Source: Nioella sp965215655 (GTDB lineage: Bacteria; Pseudomonadota; Alphaproteobacteria; Rhodobacterales; Rhodobacteraceae). From it: a DNA stretch of 64,000 nucleotides. The position numbers and the translations under genes are program-made. Below, one piece after another: positions 52,080 to 60,414 of this stretch. The notes under the pieces are model-generated. The model saw nothing but the letters and a program-made list of their open reading frames with translations. It was not told the DNA's origin and did not search any database. Positions within the stretch are counted from its first letter, which is position 1, and the number at the start of each line of letters is the position of its first letter. The stretch lies in contig NZ_OZ244111.1 of NCBI RefSeq assembly GCF_965215655.1, positions 1,798,001-1,862,000 of the forward strand, given 5' to 3'.

Positions 52080-53096
52080 TGTGAACTCTCAGTAGGTTGT
52101 TCATCCGATCCGGGGTTAGGCTGCAATCGCCAAACTCCAGCCGAGGATCCCGAAGGATGAACAACCCACATCAAGGTGCCCGTCTTACCGTTCATAGTCG
52201 AGAGTTGATCGTTGCCCGCCGGGCCGAAGGGCGGCCCGTGGCGCAGATCGCCGCCGAGTTCGGGGTATCGGAGCGCACCGTCTACAAATGGCTCCGGCGC
52301 TTTCGCGAGGGCGGCAAGGCGGGGCTCGGGGATGGGGCAAGCGCTCCGGCCAGGTCCCCGCGCCGGTTGGGAGAGGGGCAGATCGCGCTGATCCTCGATC
52401 TCAGGCGCCGGTTCCGGATGACCTCTGCAACCATCGCGCACCGCCTCGGGCTGGCCCGCGCCACCGTTGCGCGCTGGCTCGCCCGCCACGGGTTGGGACG
52501 GCTCAAGGCCCTCGATCCGCCGCCGCCCGCACACCGCTACCAGCGCGAGCGGCCCGGCGAGATGATCCACATCGACATCAAGAAACTCGGCCGCTCCGAC
52601 CGCCCCGGCCACCGCGCCACCGGCACGCGCACCGGCTGTCGCAACCGCGGCGCGGGCTGGGACTTCGTCCATGTCGCCGTAGATGACGCGACCCGGCAGG
52701 CCTATGTCGAGGTGCTGCCCGACGAGACGAAGGAGACGGCCACTGCCTTCCTCACTCGGGCGCTGGCCTGGTTCGCGGCGCGCGGCATCCGCGTCGAACG
52801 GGTGATGACTGACAACGGCTCCTGCTATCGCTCCAGGCTGTTCGGCCAGGTCCTCACGGCGCGTGCCATCCGCCACATCCGAACCCGCCCCTATACGCCC
52901 CGCACAAATGGAAAGGCCGAGCGCTTCATCCAGACCCTCCAGCGCGAATGGGCCTACGGCGCCACATATGCCAGTTCCAACGCCCGTAACCGAGACCTCC
53001 CGAGGTGGCTTGACTGGTTCAACGCCAGAAGACCACACTCAGCCATCAAAGACCAAACCCCGGCCCAAGCTTTGAACAACCTGTTGAGAAGCCACA
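52080..53096 (+). mobile_element. Complete IS481-family insertion sequence
   Basis: The 1017-base element has terminal inverted repeats starting TGTG. The left end at 52080 (TGTGAACTCTCAGTAGG) and the reverse complement of the right end (TGTGGCTTCTCAACAGG) agree in 19 of 24 positions over 24 bases. A 6-base target duplication CCTAGT flanks it exactly (52074-52079 and 53097-53102). The transposase is intact. Confidence 0.9.
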
Positions 53097-53101
53097 CCTA
53101 G
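52157..53101 (+). CDS. IS481-family transposase
   Basis: The 314-residue transposase has a helix-turn-helix N-terminal half (VAQIAAEFGVSERTVYKWL, then MTSATIAHRLGLARATVARW) and an rve/DDE core with acidic residues in MIHIDIKKLG, VERVMTDNGSCYR and KAERFIQTLQREW. Its stop codon TAG (53099-53101) lies in the target duplication outside the right inverted repeat, so the host sequence supplies the stop. The start at 52157 has AAGGA upstream. Confidence 0.9.
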   Translation: MNNPHQGARLTVHSRELIVARRAEGRPVAQIAAEFGVSERTVYKWLRRFREGGKAGLGDGASAPARSPRRLGEGQIALILDLRRRFRMTSATIAHRLGLARATVARWLARHGLGRLKALDPPPPAHRYQRERPGEMIHIDIKKLGRSDRPGHRATGTRTGCRNRGAGWDFVHVAVDDATRQAYVEVLPDETKETATAFLTRALAWFAARGIRVERVMTDNGSCYRSRLFGQVLTARAIRHIRTRPYTPRTNGKAERFIQTLQREWAYGATYASSNARNRDLPRWLDWFNARRPHSAIKDQTPAQALNNLLRSHT

Positions 53102-53116
53102 TGCGGTTCTTCCGCG

Positions 53117-53226
53117 TCACACAGCCAGCGACCGGGGCAGTCTTGCGAGGTGGTTGGCGGCCATTGCCAGGATGAACCGCGACCAGACGCGATCGACGCC
53201 GCGATACATGGTCTGAGCCATCACCT
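53117..53226 (-). pseudogene. C-terminal fragment of an IS5/IS1182-type transposase
   Basis: On the minus strand, codons reading MAQTMYRGVDRVWSRFILAM, then AANHLARLPRSL and a stop match the very conserved C-terminal end of transposases of the IS5/IS1182 group. Only about 36 codons remain. Reading further back reaches other debris. Confidence 0.65.
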
Positions 53227-53382
53227 GCGCACGGGCACCCGATCTAGAGCGTATTCGCGACCGTCCGCCACCGCACTGTCCGGACCAAGGGCGCGCTCTC
53301 GCAGAAGACGGCGGAGCTGATGGTCTTCAAGCTCGTTCAGGCCTCGGCCAAGACGTGGCGCCGCTTGAAGGGGGCCAACCAG

Positions 53383-54772
53383 ATGGGATGGTTGCCGCCC
53401 TCCCCAGACGGCATCGCAATGTACCAAGATGGTGGTCTGAGAACCATGATGCGGAAAGGACGACAAGATGAAGGATATGATGATTGGTGTGGATCTGGCA
53501 AAGCGTGTTTTCCAGATTCACGGGGCGTTGATGACCGGTGAGGTGCAGTTCCGCAAGAAGCTTACGCGCGTTCAGTTCCGTATGTTCATGGCGAAGCAAG
53601 AGCCCGGCCTGGTCATTTTCGAGGCCTGTGGGAGCGCAAGCTATTGGGCACGTGAGATGGAAGCCATGGGTCACGAAGTGAAGCTGATCGCGCCTCTGTA
53701 TGTTCGGCCCTTTGTGAAGCGCCAGAAGAACGACGCAGCCGATGCCGAGGCGATCGTCATCGCCGCGCGCCAGCCGGAGATGCGTTTCGTGACGCCGAAG
53801 ACGGTGGAACAGCAGGCGCGAGCGGCCCTATTCCGGGGCCGCGAGCGGCTGGTCCGGCAACGCACCGAAGACGTAAACGCTTTGAGGGCCGTACTGTACG
53901 AGCACGGACATATCTTCCCGATCGGCCTTGGACAGCTGAAGCGCATGGAAATGCTGGTGGAAGACGAGAATTGCGATCTGCCTGCCATGATCCGCGAGGA
54001 ATGCCGGGATCTTCTGTCGCAGATCGCAGAGAAGACGGTGCGGATTATCGCGCGGGACAAAAAACTGAAGGAGCTGGCCGCTCGCTCAGAAACGGCACAA
54101 CGTTTGCAGACCATGCCAGGCGTCGGGCCGTTGACAGCCCTGGCCGTCGAGGCTTTCGGTCCCGACATGGAGCAGTTCAAGCGCGGGCGGGATTTCGCGG
54201 CTTGGCTGGGCCTTGTCCCACGGCAACATTCTTCCGGAGGCAAAGAACGGTTGGGACGCATCTCGAAGGCGGGGCAGGCCGATATTCGACGGCTTCTGAT
54301 CACCGGTGCTATGTCTCGGCTAAACTGGCTTGGGCAGCAGAAAATATCGGAGGGATCGTGGCTGGCAAGGATGTTAGCGCGCAAACCGAAGATGCTGGTC
54401 GCGGTCGCGCTGGCAAACAAAATGGCCCGGCAGATCTGGGCAATGCTGACGAAGAACGAGAATTATGCGGATCCGGCGCTGGCGGCTGCGGTATGACTAA
54501 CCATGTCGTGATGCTCCAGTGACGGTGCCAAGGGGAGTGTGAGAAGCCGACGACCTGAATGGGCGCAACGATCGAACAGATCTGGATCAGGAAAACCAGG
54601 AATGGCATGCGAGCGGAAAGCCCGGTAACCAGATTTGGACCTGATCCGCAGATCACCATACCGGCCCGCGGCTTCTGGAAATGTCGCACACAGAGGCCTG
54701 ACAGAAGTTCGCACTCGATCACACGCCGATAGGGTCGGATAATTCTTGCATCACGGGCGGCAACCACAGAAG
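53383..54772 (+). mobile_element. IS110-family (IS1111 group) insertion sequence
   Basis: The element has the subterminal inverted repeats of the IS1111 group: GGTTGCCGCCC at 53390-53400 and GGGCGGCAACC at 54755-54765, each seven bases from an end. Outside flanks rejoin to the uninterrupted IS256 reading (GANQ then LP). No target duplication is seen, as expected. The 275 bases after the transposase hold no gene. Confidence 0.85.
53468..54496 (+). CDS. IS110/IS1111-type DEDD transposase
   Basis: The 342-residue recombinase has the RuvC-like DEDD residues in MIGVDLAKRVFQIHG, VIFEACGSASYW and KNDAADAEAIVIAARQ, and the C-terminal transposase_20-type region TMPGVGPLTALAVEAF and WLGLVPRQHSSGGKERLG. 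The ORF is intact. The insertion lies inside an IS256 relic. Confidence 0.9.
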   Translation: MKDMMIGVDLAKRVFQIHGALMTGEVQFRKKLTRVQFRMFMAKQEPGLVIFEACGSASYWAREMEAMGHEVKLIAPLYVRPFVKRQKNDAADAEAIVIAARQPEMRFVTPKTVEQQARAALFRGRERLVRQRTEDVNALRAVLYEHGHIFPIGLGQLKRMEMLVEDENCDLPAMIREECRDLLSQIAEKTVRIIARDKKLKELAARSETAQRLQTMPGVGPLTALAVEAFGPDMEQFKRGRDFAAWLGLVPRQHSSGGKERLGRISKAGQADIRRLLITGAMSRLNWLGQQKISEGSWLARMLARKPKMLVAVALANKMARQIWAMLTKNENYADPALAAAV

Positions 54773-54792
54773 TTGCCTTTGGCCATCGAAGG

Positions 54793-55843
54793 GGCTCTGT
54801 TGCGCAAATCCCTGCAGGGATTCATCTCGTGAATCCAGTATGGTAGCTGGGCGTCATGAGTAGACCCACACCCCCGACCTACAAGACCAAGAACTGGCCG
54901 GCCTACAATGAAGCGCTCAAGCGCCGGGGCTCGCTGACGATCTTGGCTTGACCCTGAGATGACCTGGGATGCCGCGCCGACAGGCCGTCGTGGCCGCCAG
55001 CAAACCTACAGTGACGCCGCCATCCAGACGTGCCTTTCAATGAAGGTCTTGTTCGGCATGGCGCTTCGGCAGACGACCGGGTTTGTCGAGAGCCTGCTGA
55101 AGCTGATCGGCTTGGACTGGGTAGTGCCCGACTTCAGCACGCTGTCCCGCCGCCAGAAGGCCTTGGCCGTGAACATCCCGTAATGCGGCTCGAAGGGGCC
55201 TTTGCACCTGCTGATCGACAGCACCGGCATCAAGGTCGAGGGTGAAGGCGAGTGGAATGCGCGCAAGCATGGCGGTTCCAAACGGCGGGTCTGGCGCAAA
55301 ATCCACCTCGGGATCGACGAGCAAACGCTGGAGATCCGAGCCGTTAAGTTCACCAGCAGTGGCATCGGCGACGCGCCCATTCTGCCGGAATTGCTCGATC
55401 AGATCCCACCCGAACAGGAGATCGGTAGCGTCACCGCAGACGGCGCCTATGACACGCGCAAGTGCCATGACGCCATTGCGGATCGAGGCGCTGCCGCCGT
55501 CATCCCACCCCGCAAGAACGCAAAACCATGGAAGCCGAACACCCTCGGAGCGGTCGCACGAAACGAAGCCTTGCGGGCGTCGAAGTATCTCGGTCGGGCG
55601 CTCTGGCGAAACTGGAGCGGTTATCACCGCCGAAGCCGCGTCGAAACAAAGATGCACTGTGTGAAACTGCTCGGGCAGCGCCTCATGGCGCGGGACTTCG
55701 ACTGTCAGGTCGCTGAACTCCAGATCCGCATAGCCGTCCTGAATGGCTACACCGCGCTCGGCATACCTGTCACTGAGGTCGTGGGATAAGTCTGTCCGGG
55801 GATAGGGGAACCTCGACCGTCAGCCGAATTGCGCAACAGAGTC
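54793..55843 (+). mobile_element. IS903-group (IS5 family) element, copy 1
   Basis: The 1051-base element starts GGCTCTGTTGCGCAAA and ends TTGCGCAACAGAGTC. A 9-base target duplication CATCGAAGG lies at 54784-54792 and 55844-55852, as expected for the IS903 group. The target was the 3' end of the IS256-type transposase. The transposase is inactive. Confidence 0.88.
54856..55789 (+). pseudogene. IS903-type transposase, double-disabled
   Basis: The reading starts MSRPTPPTYKTKNWPAYNEA and breaks near 54940: the string that should read TIWFDPEM is frameshifted to TILA and a stop. Downstream the NIPYCGSKG region carries TAA in place of the tyrosine codon at 55182. The rest (LHLLIDSTGIKVEGEGEWNA, TADGAYDTRKCH, RRSRVETKMHCVK) is the DDE core. 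Copy 2 at 59428 shows what the intact protein looks like. Confidence 0.88.
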
Positions 55844-55907
55844 CATCGAAGGCGTCACATTCACCGACGGTATCGCCAAGAGCGTCGCCGAAAACCGCGC
55901 CGCCTGA

Positions 55908-56281
55908 TCAGGCGGCGTCACCCAAAATCCCGCGTAGATATCACAATCAAAAGGAGAGGTTCTTCAGAGAACGCTATGCTTTAGCTTTCCTCTAGAAACT
56001 TTAGTTCACTCGACACAAAATTGTAATCCAGTCTATCACTACATCCGCTGAATCACAAAAGAATGATTGATATGTGGGCCAAAAAATTGATTTTAGAGCA
56101 AAAAATTTTCCATGGATGTTCGATGTTTCCAAGCTTCTTCGGCGGGACATCGGTACAACTTCAAATTTATCAGTTCAAAATCGCTAGTCGTATCTAGCGC
56201 AACGAGTTGACCAGGACTCTAGCCGATACGGATTATCGCAGCTGTCCGGAGAAAGTGGGCGGCAAAAATCGTGAGACATAC
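55908..56281. other. AT-rich intergenic region before the sulfotransferase
   Basis: After the IS256 remnant the sequence turns AT-rich (many AAAATTT strings) with no gene seen. It probably includes the promoter of the next sulfotransferase gene. A short open frame at its right end is only a 5' extension of that gene. Confidence 0.5.
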
Positions 56282-57169
56282 ATGACGAAAACATTTGTTC
56301 TAGGGTTGGGCGCCCAAAAAGCTGGCACTACTTGGGTCTATCAATTCCTGAGAGAACACCCGGATTGTGCGATGGGAAATATTAAAGAAATGGGCTCTTT
56401 GAGCAATCATTTTGGCGCGAGAGCAAATACGAAGAGACGATTTAATAATATCCATTGGCTCAAGGGCGCGCTTGAAAAATTTGAGCAGGACCTAAAGAGC
56501 CGAAAACTGTCCCCTGAGCAAACACAGATTGTGCTGGACAGAATGGAAAATGTTTCCTCGGATATATGCTTTGATAATTATGTCAGATACTATTCAACTC
56601 AGCTTCAAAGGAAGTCCAATGCAGTGCTTACTGGAGATATAACACCAGAGTATTGTATGTTGAGCGAGACGGCACTGGAGAAGGTAAAACTCCACCTTGA
56701 AGATTATGGGTATCGGGTAAAGGCATTCTTCCTGATGCGCGATCCAGTCGAACGATGTTTTTCAGCTCTCCGCATGGGCCACAGAAGGGCTCTCAAAGCC
56801 GGTTCGCCAATACATTCCATGCCACACAATGACTTTGCAAAGAAGGCTGTCGATGATTGGCAGCTTGAACGAACTCAATATGAGAAGATTATTCCGAAAA
56901 TCGAAAACGTCTTCGCGCCGGAAGATAGGTATTTTGGTTTTTTTGAAACATTTTTCACTTCAGAAAGTATTGCCGATTTCTGTAATTTTTTAGAGATATC
57001 CAATACTGAAGCAAAATTAGGAAGGCGGGTCAATGCGTCGCCAAGGGGTGAAGAACCTTCTGGCGAAGAATGGGAGAGGGTGCGCGCCGCCTACAGGGAG
57101 ACGTATGAATATTGTGCTATAAGGTTTGGAATTGATTTAATCTCAGATATTTGGAATTATAGAGCTTAA
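56282..57169 (+). CDS. Sulfotransferase family protein
   Basis: The 295-residue protein has a clear 5'-phosphosulfate loop (VLGLGAQKAGTTWVYQFLRE, near residue 6) and the 3'-phosphate segment (FFLMRDPVERCFSALRMG, about residue 150), so it should use PAPS to sulfate an acceptor. Its codon use is AT-rich. The ATG at 56282 was taken because the earlier in-frame start at 56207 reads through non-family sequence. It leads the glycosyltransferase set. Confidence 0.85.
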   Translation: MTKTFVLGLGAQKAGTTWVYQFLREHPDCAMGNIKEMGSLSNHFGARANTKRRFNNIHWLKGALEKFEQDLKSRKLSPEQTQIVLDRMENVSSDICFDNYVRYYSTQLQRKSNAVLTGDITPEYCMLSETALEKVKLHLEDYGYRVKAFFLMRDPVERCFSALRMGHRRALKAGSPIHSMPHNDFAKKAVDDWQLERTQYEKIIPKIENVFAPEDRYFGFFETFFTSESIADFCNFLEISNTEAKLGRRVNASPRGEEPSGEEWERVRAAYRETYEYCAIRFGIDLISDIWNYRA

Positions 57170-59364
57170 TACAGGCTTTGCGATGATGTCTTGTGGAGAT
57201 ACGACAAGGGGAAATGATGCTCTGTATGGGGCGGAGATGCACTTGGTATCGGTTAAAAAGTCTAGCACGAATATTATGTTGAAGAACTAAATGCTGTGGT
57301 CCAAGGCTGAAAATTTGAGAAGGAAAACGCTTCGCGTATTAAGCGGGTTACTTCGTCCAATATTGGGCAACAATTACCAGACCCCTTTGCTGCGGTCTCA
57401 TAAACAAGCGCCTTACGGATACATCGAACGTGTTACTAACGAACGGATTGAAGGATGGACGAATCTGTCTGACGAGGTGACAGATTTTACCGTCGGCTTT
57501 GGCGACGATCTTCGAAGTCTTCCGGTCCGGCGCTTCGTGCGCGATGATGTTATTGCTGCTTTTCCAGATGCGCCGAAGAAATCGGGTTACAGCATTGATG
57601 TCCCAGCGGATTTTTACTTGGACATCTCACTGCCGAGGGGACTCAATTCGCTACGGGTTCTTGCCGCGGGGCGAGACCTCACCCCTACCGCGGAGCTTAT
57701 CGAAGCCTATGATGCCTCACACGAGGCGTTTGTTCGGACATACTGTACCACCTATCGCGCTCTGCAAGTACAAGCGTCGACTGCTCCCGCCCCCACAGAT
57801 GCTTCTAGCGATTGGGCGGTGCAGTCAGTAGGGGCAGCACAAAGTGGATTAAAACTGCGTATTGAAATTGACAGGCCCGTATCGCGAGTAGAACTGCAGT
57901 TGGACAATTGGTCAGAAATTCCGTCATTAATCGTTCTGAAGTCTAGTACGGAGTATGTGGCAGGTCGCTTCATCGGATTTTCTTACCTACCAGGCGTAAT
58001 ATGGGATTCCCTGTTGGGCAAGAATCAACTCGATCTGCATCTTATGACAGCCACGGGCATCGTGGTACAAACCGTCGATCTGTCGGTGGAAGAGGCCCGT
58101 GGCGAGATAGAACTCTTGGCACTACAGGACAGAAAGGATCAGTCAGAGATCCTGCTGGCGATCGAGCACGCAAAATACCTTGCGAAGTACGTTAATTTTT
58201 CTAAAGCGGCGCGGAGATGGCTCGCGCAAAAGGCGGACTATTTTGGTTGTAATGATTTCCTGGGAACGTCTATGCAGACCGATGACCTTGACCGTTCTAC
58301 TGTGGCGAGTGTGCGTGCCAATTATCGCGATGCTTTCAGAGATGTGTTAACGCGACTGGATGATGCTTTGATTGACGCGGATAAAGTGATCCTTAACGCA
58401 AGTAAAAGGTTCGTTCTTAACAAGCAAGAAGAGGTGACCCTGGCCTTCGCCTATGTTTCTGAGATCTGCCGGCGGGGCCGCTTCGAAGAATATGTGAATG
58501 CTGTTCCCTTGGCTGAGATTAGACGGGTAGCCAACAGCGATAATAGATGGGAAAGCACGAATGCTTTACCGTTCCTTGCTGCCCGGGGAGATCTCATCGC
58601 CGCAAGTGAGATTCTAGAAGTTCTTGGCAAGCAGAGTGGATGGATAAATACTGAATGTATCTACGTTTCTTCACGCTATCTTCAGGAGCTTCCTGGGCCG
58701 ACCGCAGAGAAATCCCAGTTCGTGTATGCGCTTGTTGGTTTGCTCAACGCGCTAAGCAAGGACTACTGGAGTCGCATTCATGACAACTACTTAATGCGTG
58801 CGTTTGCCATCTGGCTTACAGACGCGGAAACCTATCCGCACTGGCTCTTGGCTGACTTGGAAAGCACTGCTCTCAAGGTTTATGGCTTGTCGCCAGATTT
58901 TTGGGCAGAGATGAGCGAGCGGGATTTAAGTGCATCCCTGAGCCAGGGCCAGAAGAACTTCTCTCTGGTACAAACACTCGGCAAGAGCGCGCCGGATGAA
59001 ATTCATTTCATGAGGATATGGCATGCGCTCCAATTTTTCCACGATCTTGGATGCAGTGATGCCACCATCGCCCTGAGAGAAGCCCATGCATCGGCACTGC
59101 AATGGTTCAGGGGCAACGATCAATTCTTGGCCACTCTTGCAGGCCTGATCAGTCACCGAGACATGGACTCTCTCTTGCGGACGTCGGCCCATCCCTGTGC
59201 GCCTCATCCTGTCAATGACGCAGAAGTCAAACAGATTTACGAGGCGCTACGGGTTATTGGTAACACCGACCCCTACGGCGAGCGCTCGTATTCCCAACTT
59301 GGCGCGGCCATGAAAGCGGCGGGACAGATGATTTCAGGCCATCCTGATTCTATCGACGATGCCG

Positions 59365-60414
59365 GGCTTTGTTGCACAAATGGGGTGAGGGATTCCCTGT
59401 GTGAATCCAGCGTGGTAGCTGGCGAGCATGAGCAGTTGGTCCCTTATGACGTACAAGACCAGGAACTGGCCTTCGTACAACACGGCGCTGAAGCAGCGCG
59501 GTTCGCTATCGATCTGGTTTGATCCCGATATGACCTGGCACGCGGCACCCACCGGCAAGCGCGGGCGGCAACCCGAGTTCAGCGACGCGGCGATACAGGT
59601 TTGTCTCACGATAAAGGTGTTGTTCGGCATGCCCCTTCGCCAGACGACCGGGTTCGTCGAAAGCCTGCTGCGGTTGGCAGGCCTTGACTGGAAAGTGCCG
59701 GACTTCAGCACTCTGTCTCGCCGCCAGAAGACCCTGAGCGTCGCCATCCCTTATCGCGGAGGAACGGGTCCTTTGCACCTGCTGATCGATGCGACCGGGA
59801 TCAAAGCCGAGGGCGAGGGAGAGTGGAATGCCCGCAAGCATGGCGGGTCAAAGAAGCGCCTTTGGCGCAAGCTGCATCTTGGTATGGACGAGGAAACACT
59901 GGAGATCCGCGCAGTCGGTGTCACGACAAGCAACGTCGGCGACGCCCCTATGTTACCCGACCTGCTGGCACAGATCCCGCCCGACCAAGAGATTGCCACG
60001 GTCACCGCTGACGGAGCCTATGACACGCGCAGATGTCACAATGTGATTGCCGCTCGAGGTGCCGTTGCCGTCATCCCACCACGCAAGAATGCGCAACTCT
60101 GGAAGCCAACTACGGCGGGTGCTATCGCGCGAAACGAAGCCGTGAGGGCCTGCAAATATCTCGGACGGGCACTCTGGCGAAAGCTGACAGGCTATCACCG
60201 ACGAAGCCGCGCAGAGACGAAGATGCACTGCGTCAAACTCCTTGGCCAAGGCCTGATGGCCAGAGACTTCGACCGGCAGGTCGCTGAGCTCCAGATCCGG
60301 ATCGCGGTGCTCAACCGCTACACCGCTCTTGGCATACCCGTCACTGAGCCCGTAGGATGAGTCCGTCCGGGGAAAGGGGAAGCCTGCCCTTCAACCGATT
60401 TGTGCAACAGAGCC
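59365..60414 (+). mobile_element. IS903-group (IS5 family) element, copy 2, intact
   Basis: The 1050-base element begins GGCTTTGTTGCACAAAT and ends ATTTGTGCAACAGAGCC. A perfect 9-base duplication ACGATGCCG flanks it (59356-59364 and 60415-60423). The transposase is complete, so the insertion looks recent. It lies in the giant glycosyltransferase gene. Confidence 0.95.
59428..60360 (+). CDS. IS5-family (IS903 group) transposase
   Basis: The 310-residue DDE transposase has LHLLIDATGIKAEGEGEWNA (first Asp), TVTADGAYDTRRCHNVI (second Asp) and RRSRAETKMHCVKLL (Glu region) in the expected order. The frame is unbroken, unlike the copy at 54856. The TGA stop (60358-60360) overlaps an ATG (60357) that opens the downstream half of the disrupted glycosyltransferase gene. 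Confidence 0.93.
   Translation: MSSWSLMTYKTRNWPSYNTALKQRGSLSIWFDPDMTWHAAPTGKRGRQPEFSDAAIQVCLTIKVLFGMPLRQTTGFVESLLRLAGLDWKVPDFSTLSRRQKTLSVAIPYRGGTGPLHLLIDATGIKAEGEGEWNARKHGGSKKRLWRKLHLGMDEETLEIRAVGVTTSNVGDAPMLPDLLAQIPPDQEIATVTADGAYDTRRCHNVIAARGAVAVIPPRKNAQLWKPTTAGAIARNEAVRACKYLGRALWRKLTGYHRRSRAETKMHCVKLLGQGLMARDFDRQVAELQIRIAVLNRYTALGIPVTEPVG

Larger units (their letters stand above)
53236..55907 (+). pseudogene. IS256-type transposase 3' end in three pieces
   Basis: Piece one (about 53236-53382) reads SVFATVRHRTVRTKGALSQK and ends KTWRRLKGANQ, with a stop in place of the expected glutamate. Piece two (54773-54792) and piece three (55844-55907) continue as LPLAIEGVTFTDG and VAENRAA then TGA. 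Restoring them in order gives the normal C-terminus of IS256-family transposases. An IS1111-type element splits it at 53382/54773, and an IS903-type element splits it again at 54792/55844. Confidence 0.8.
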
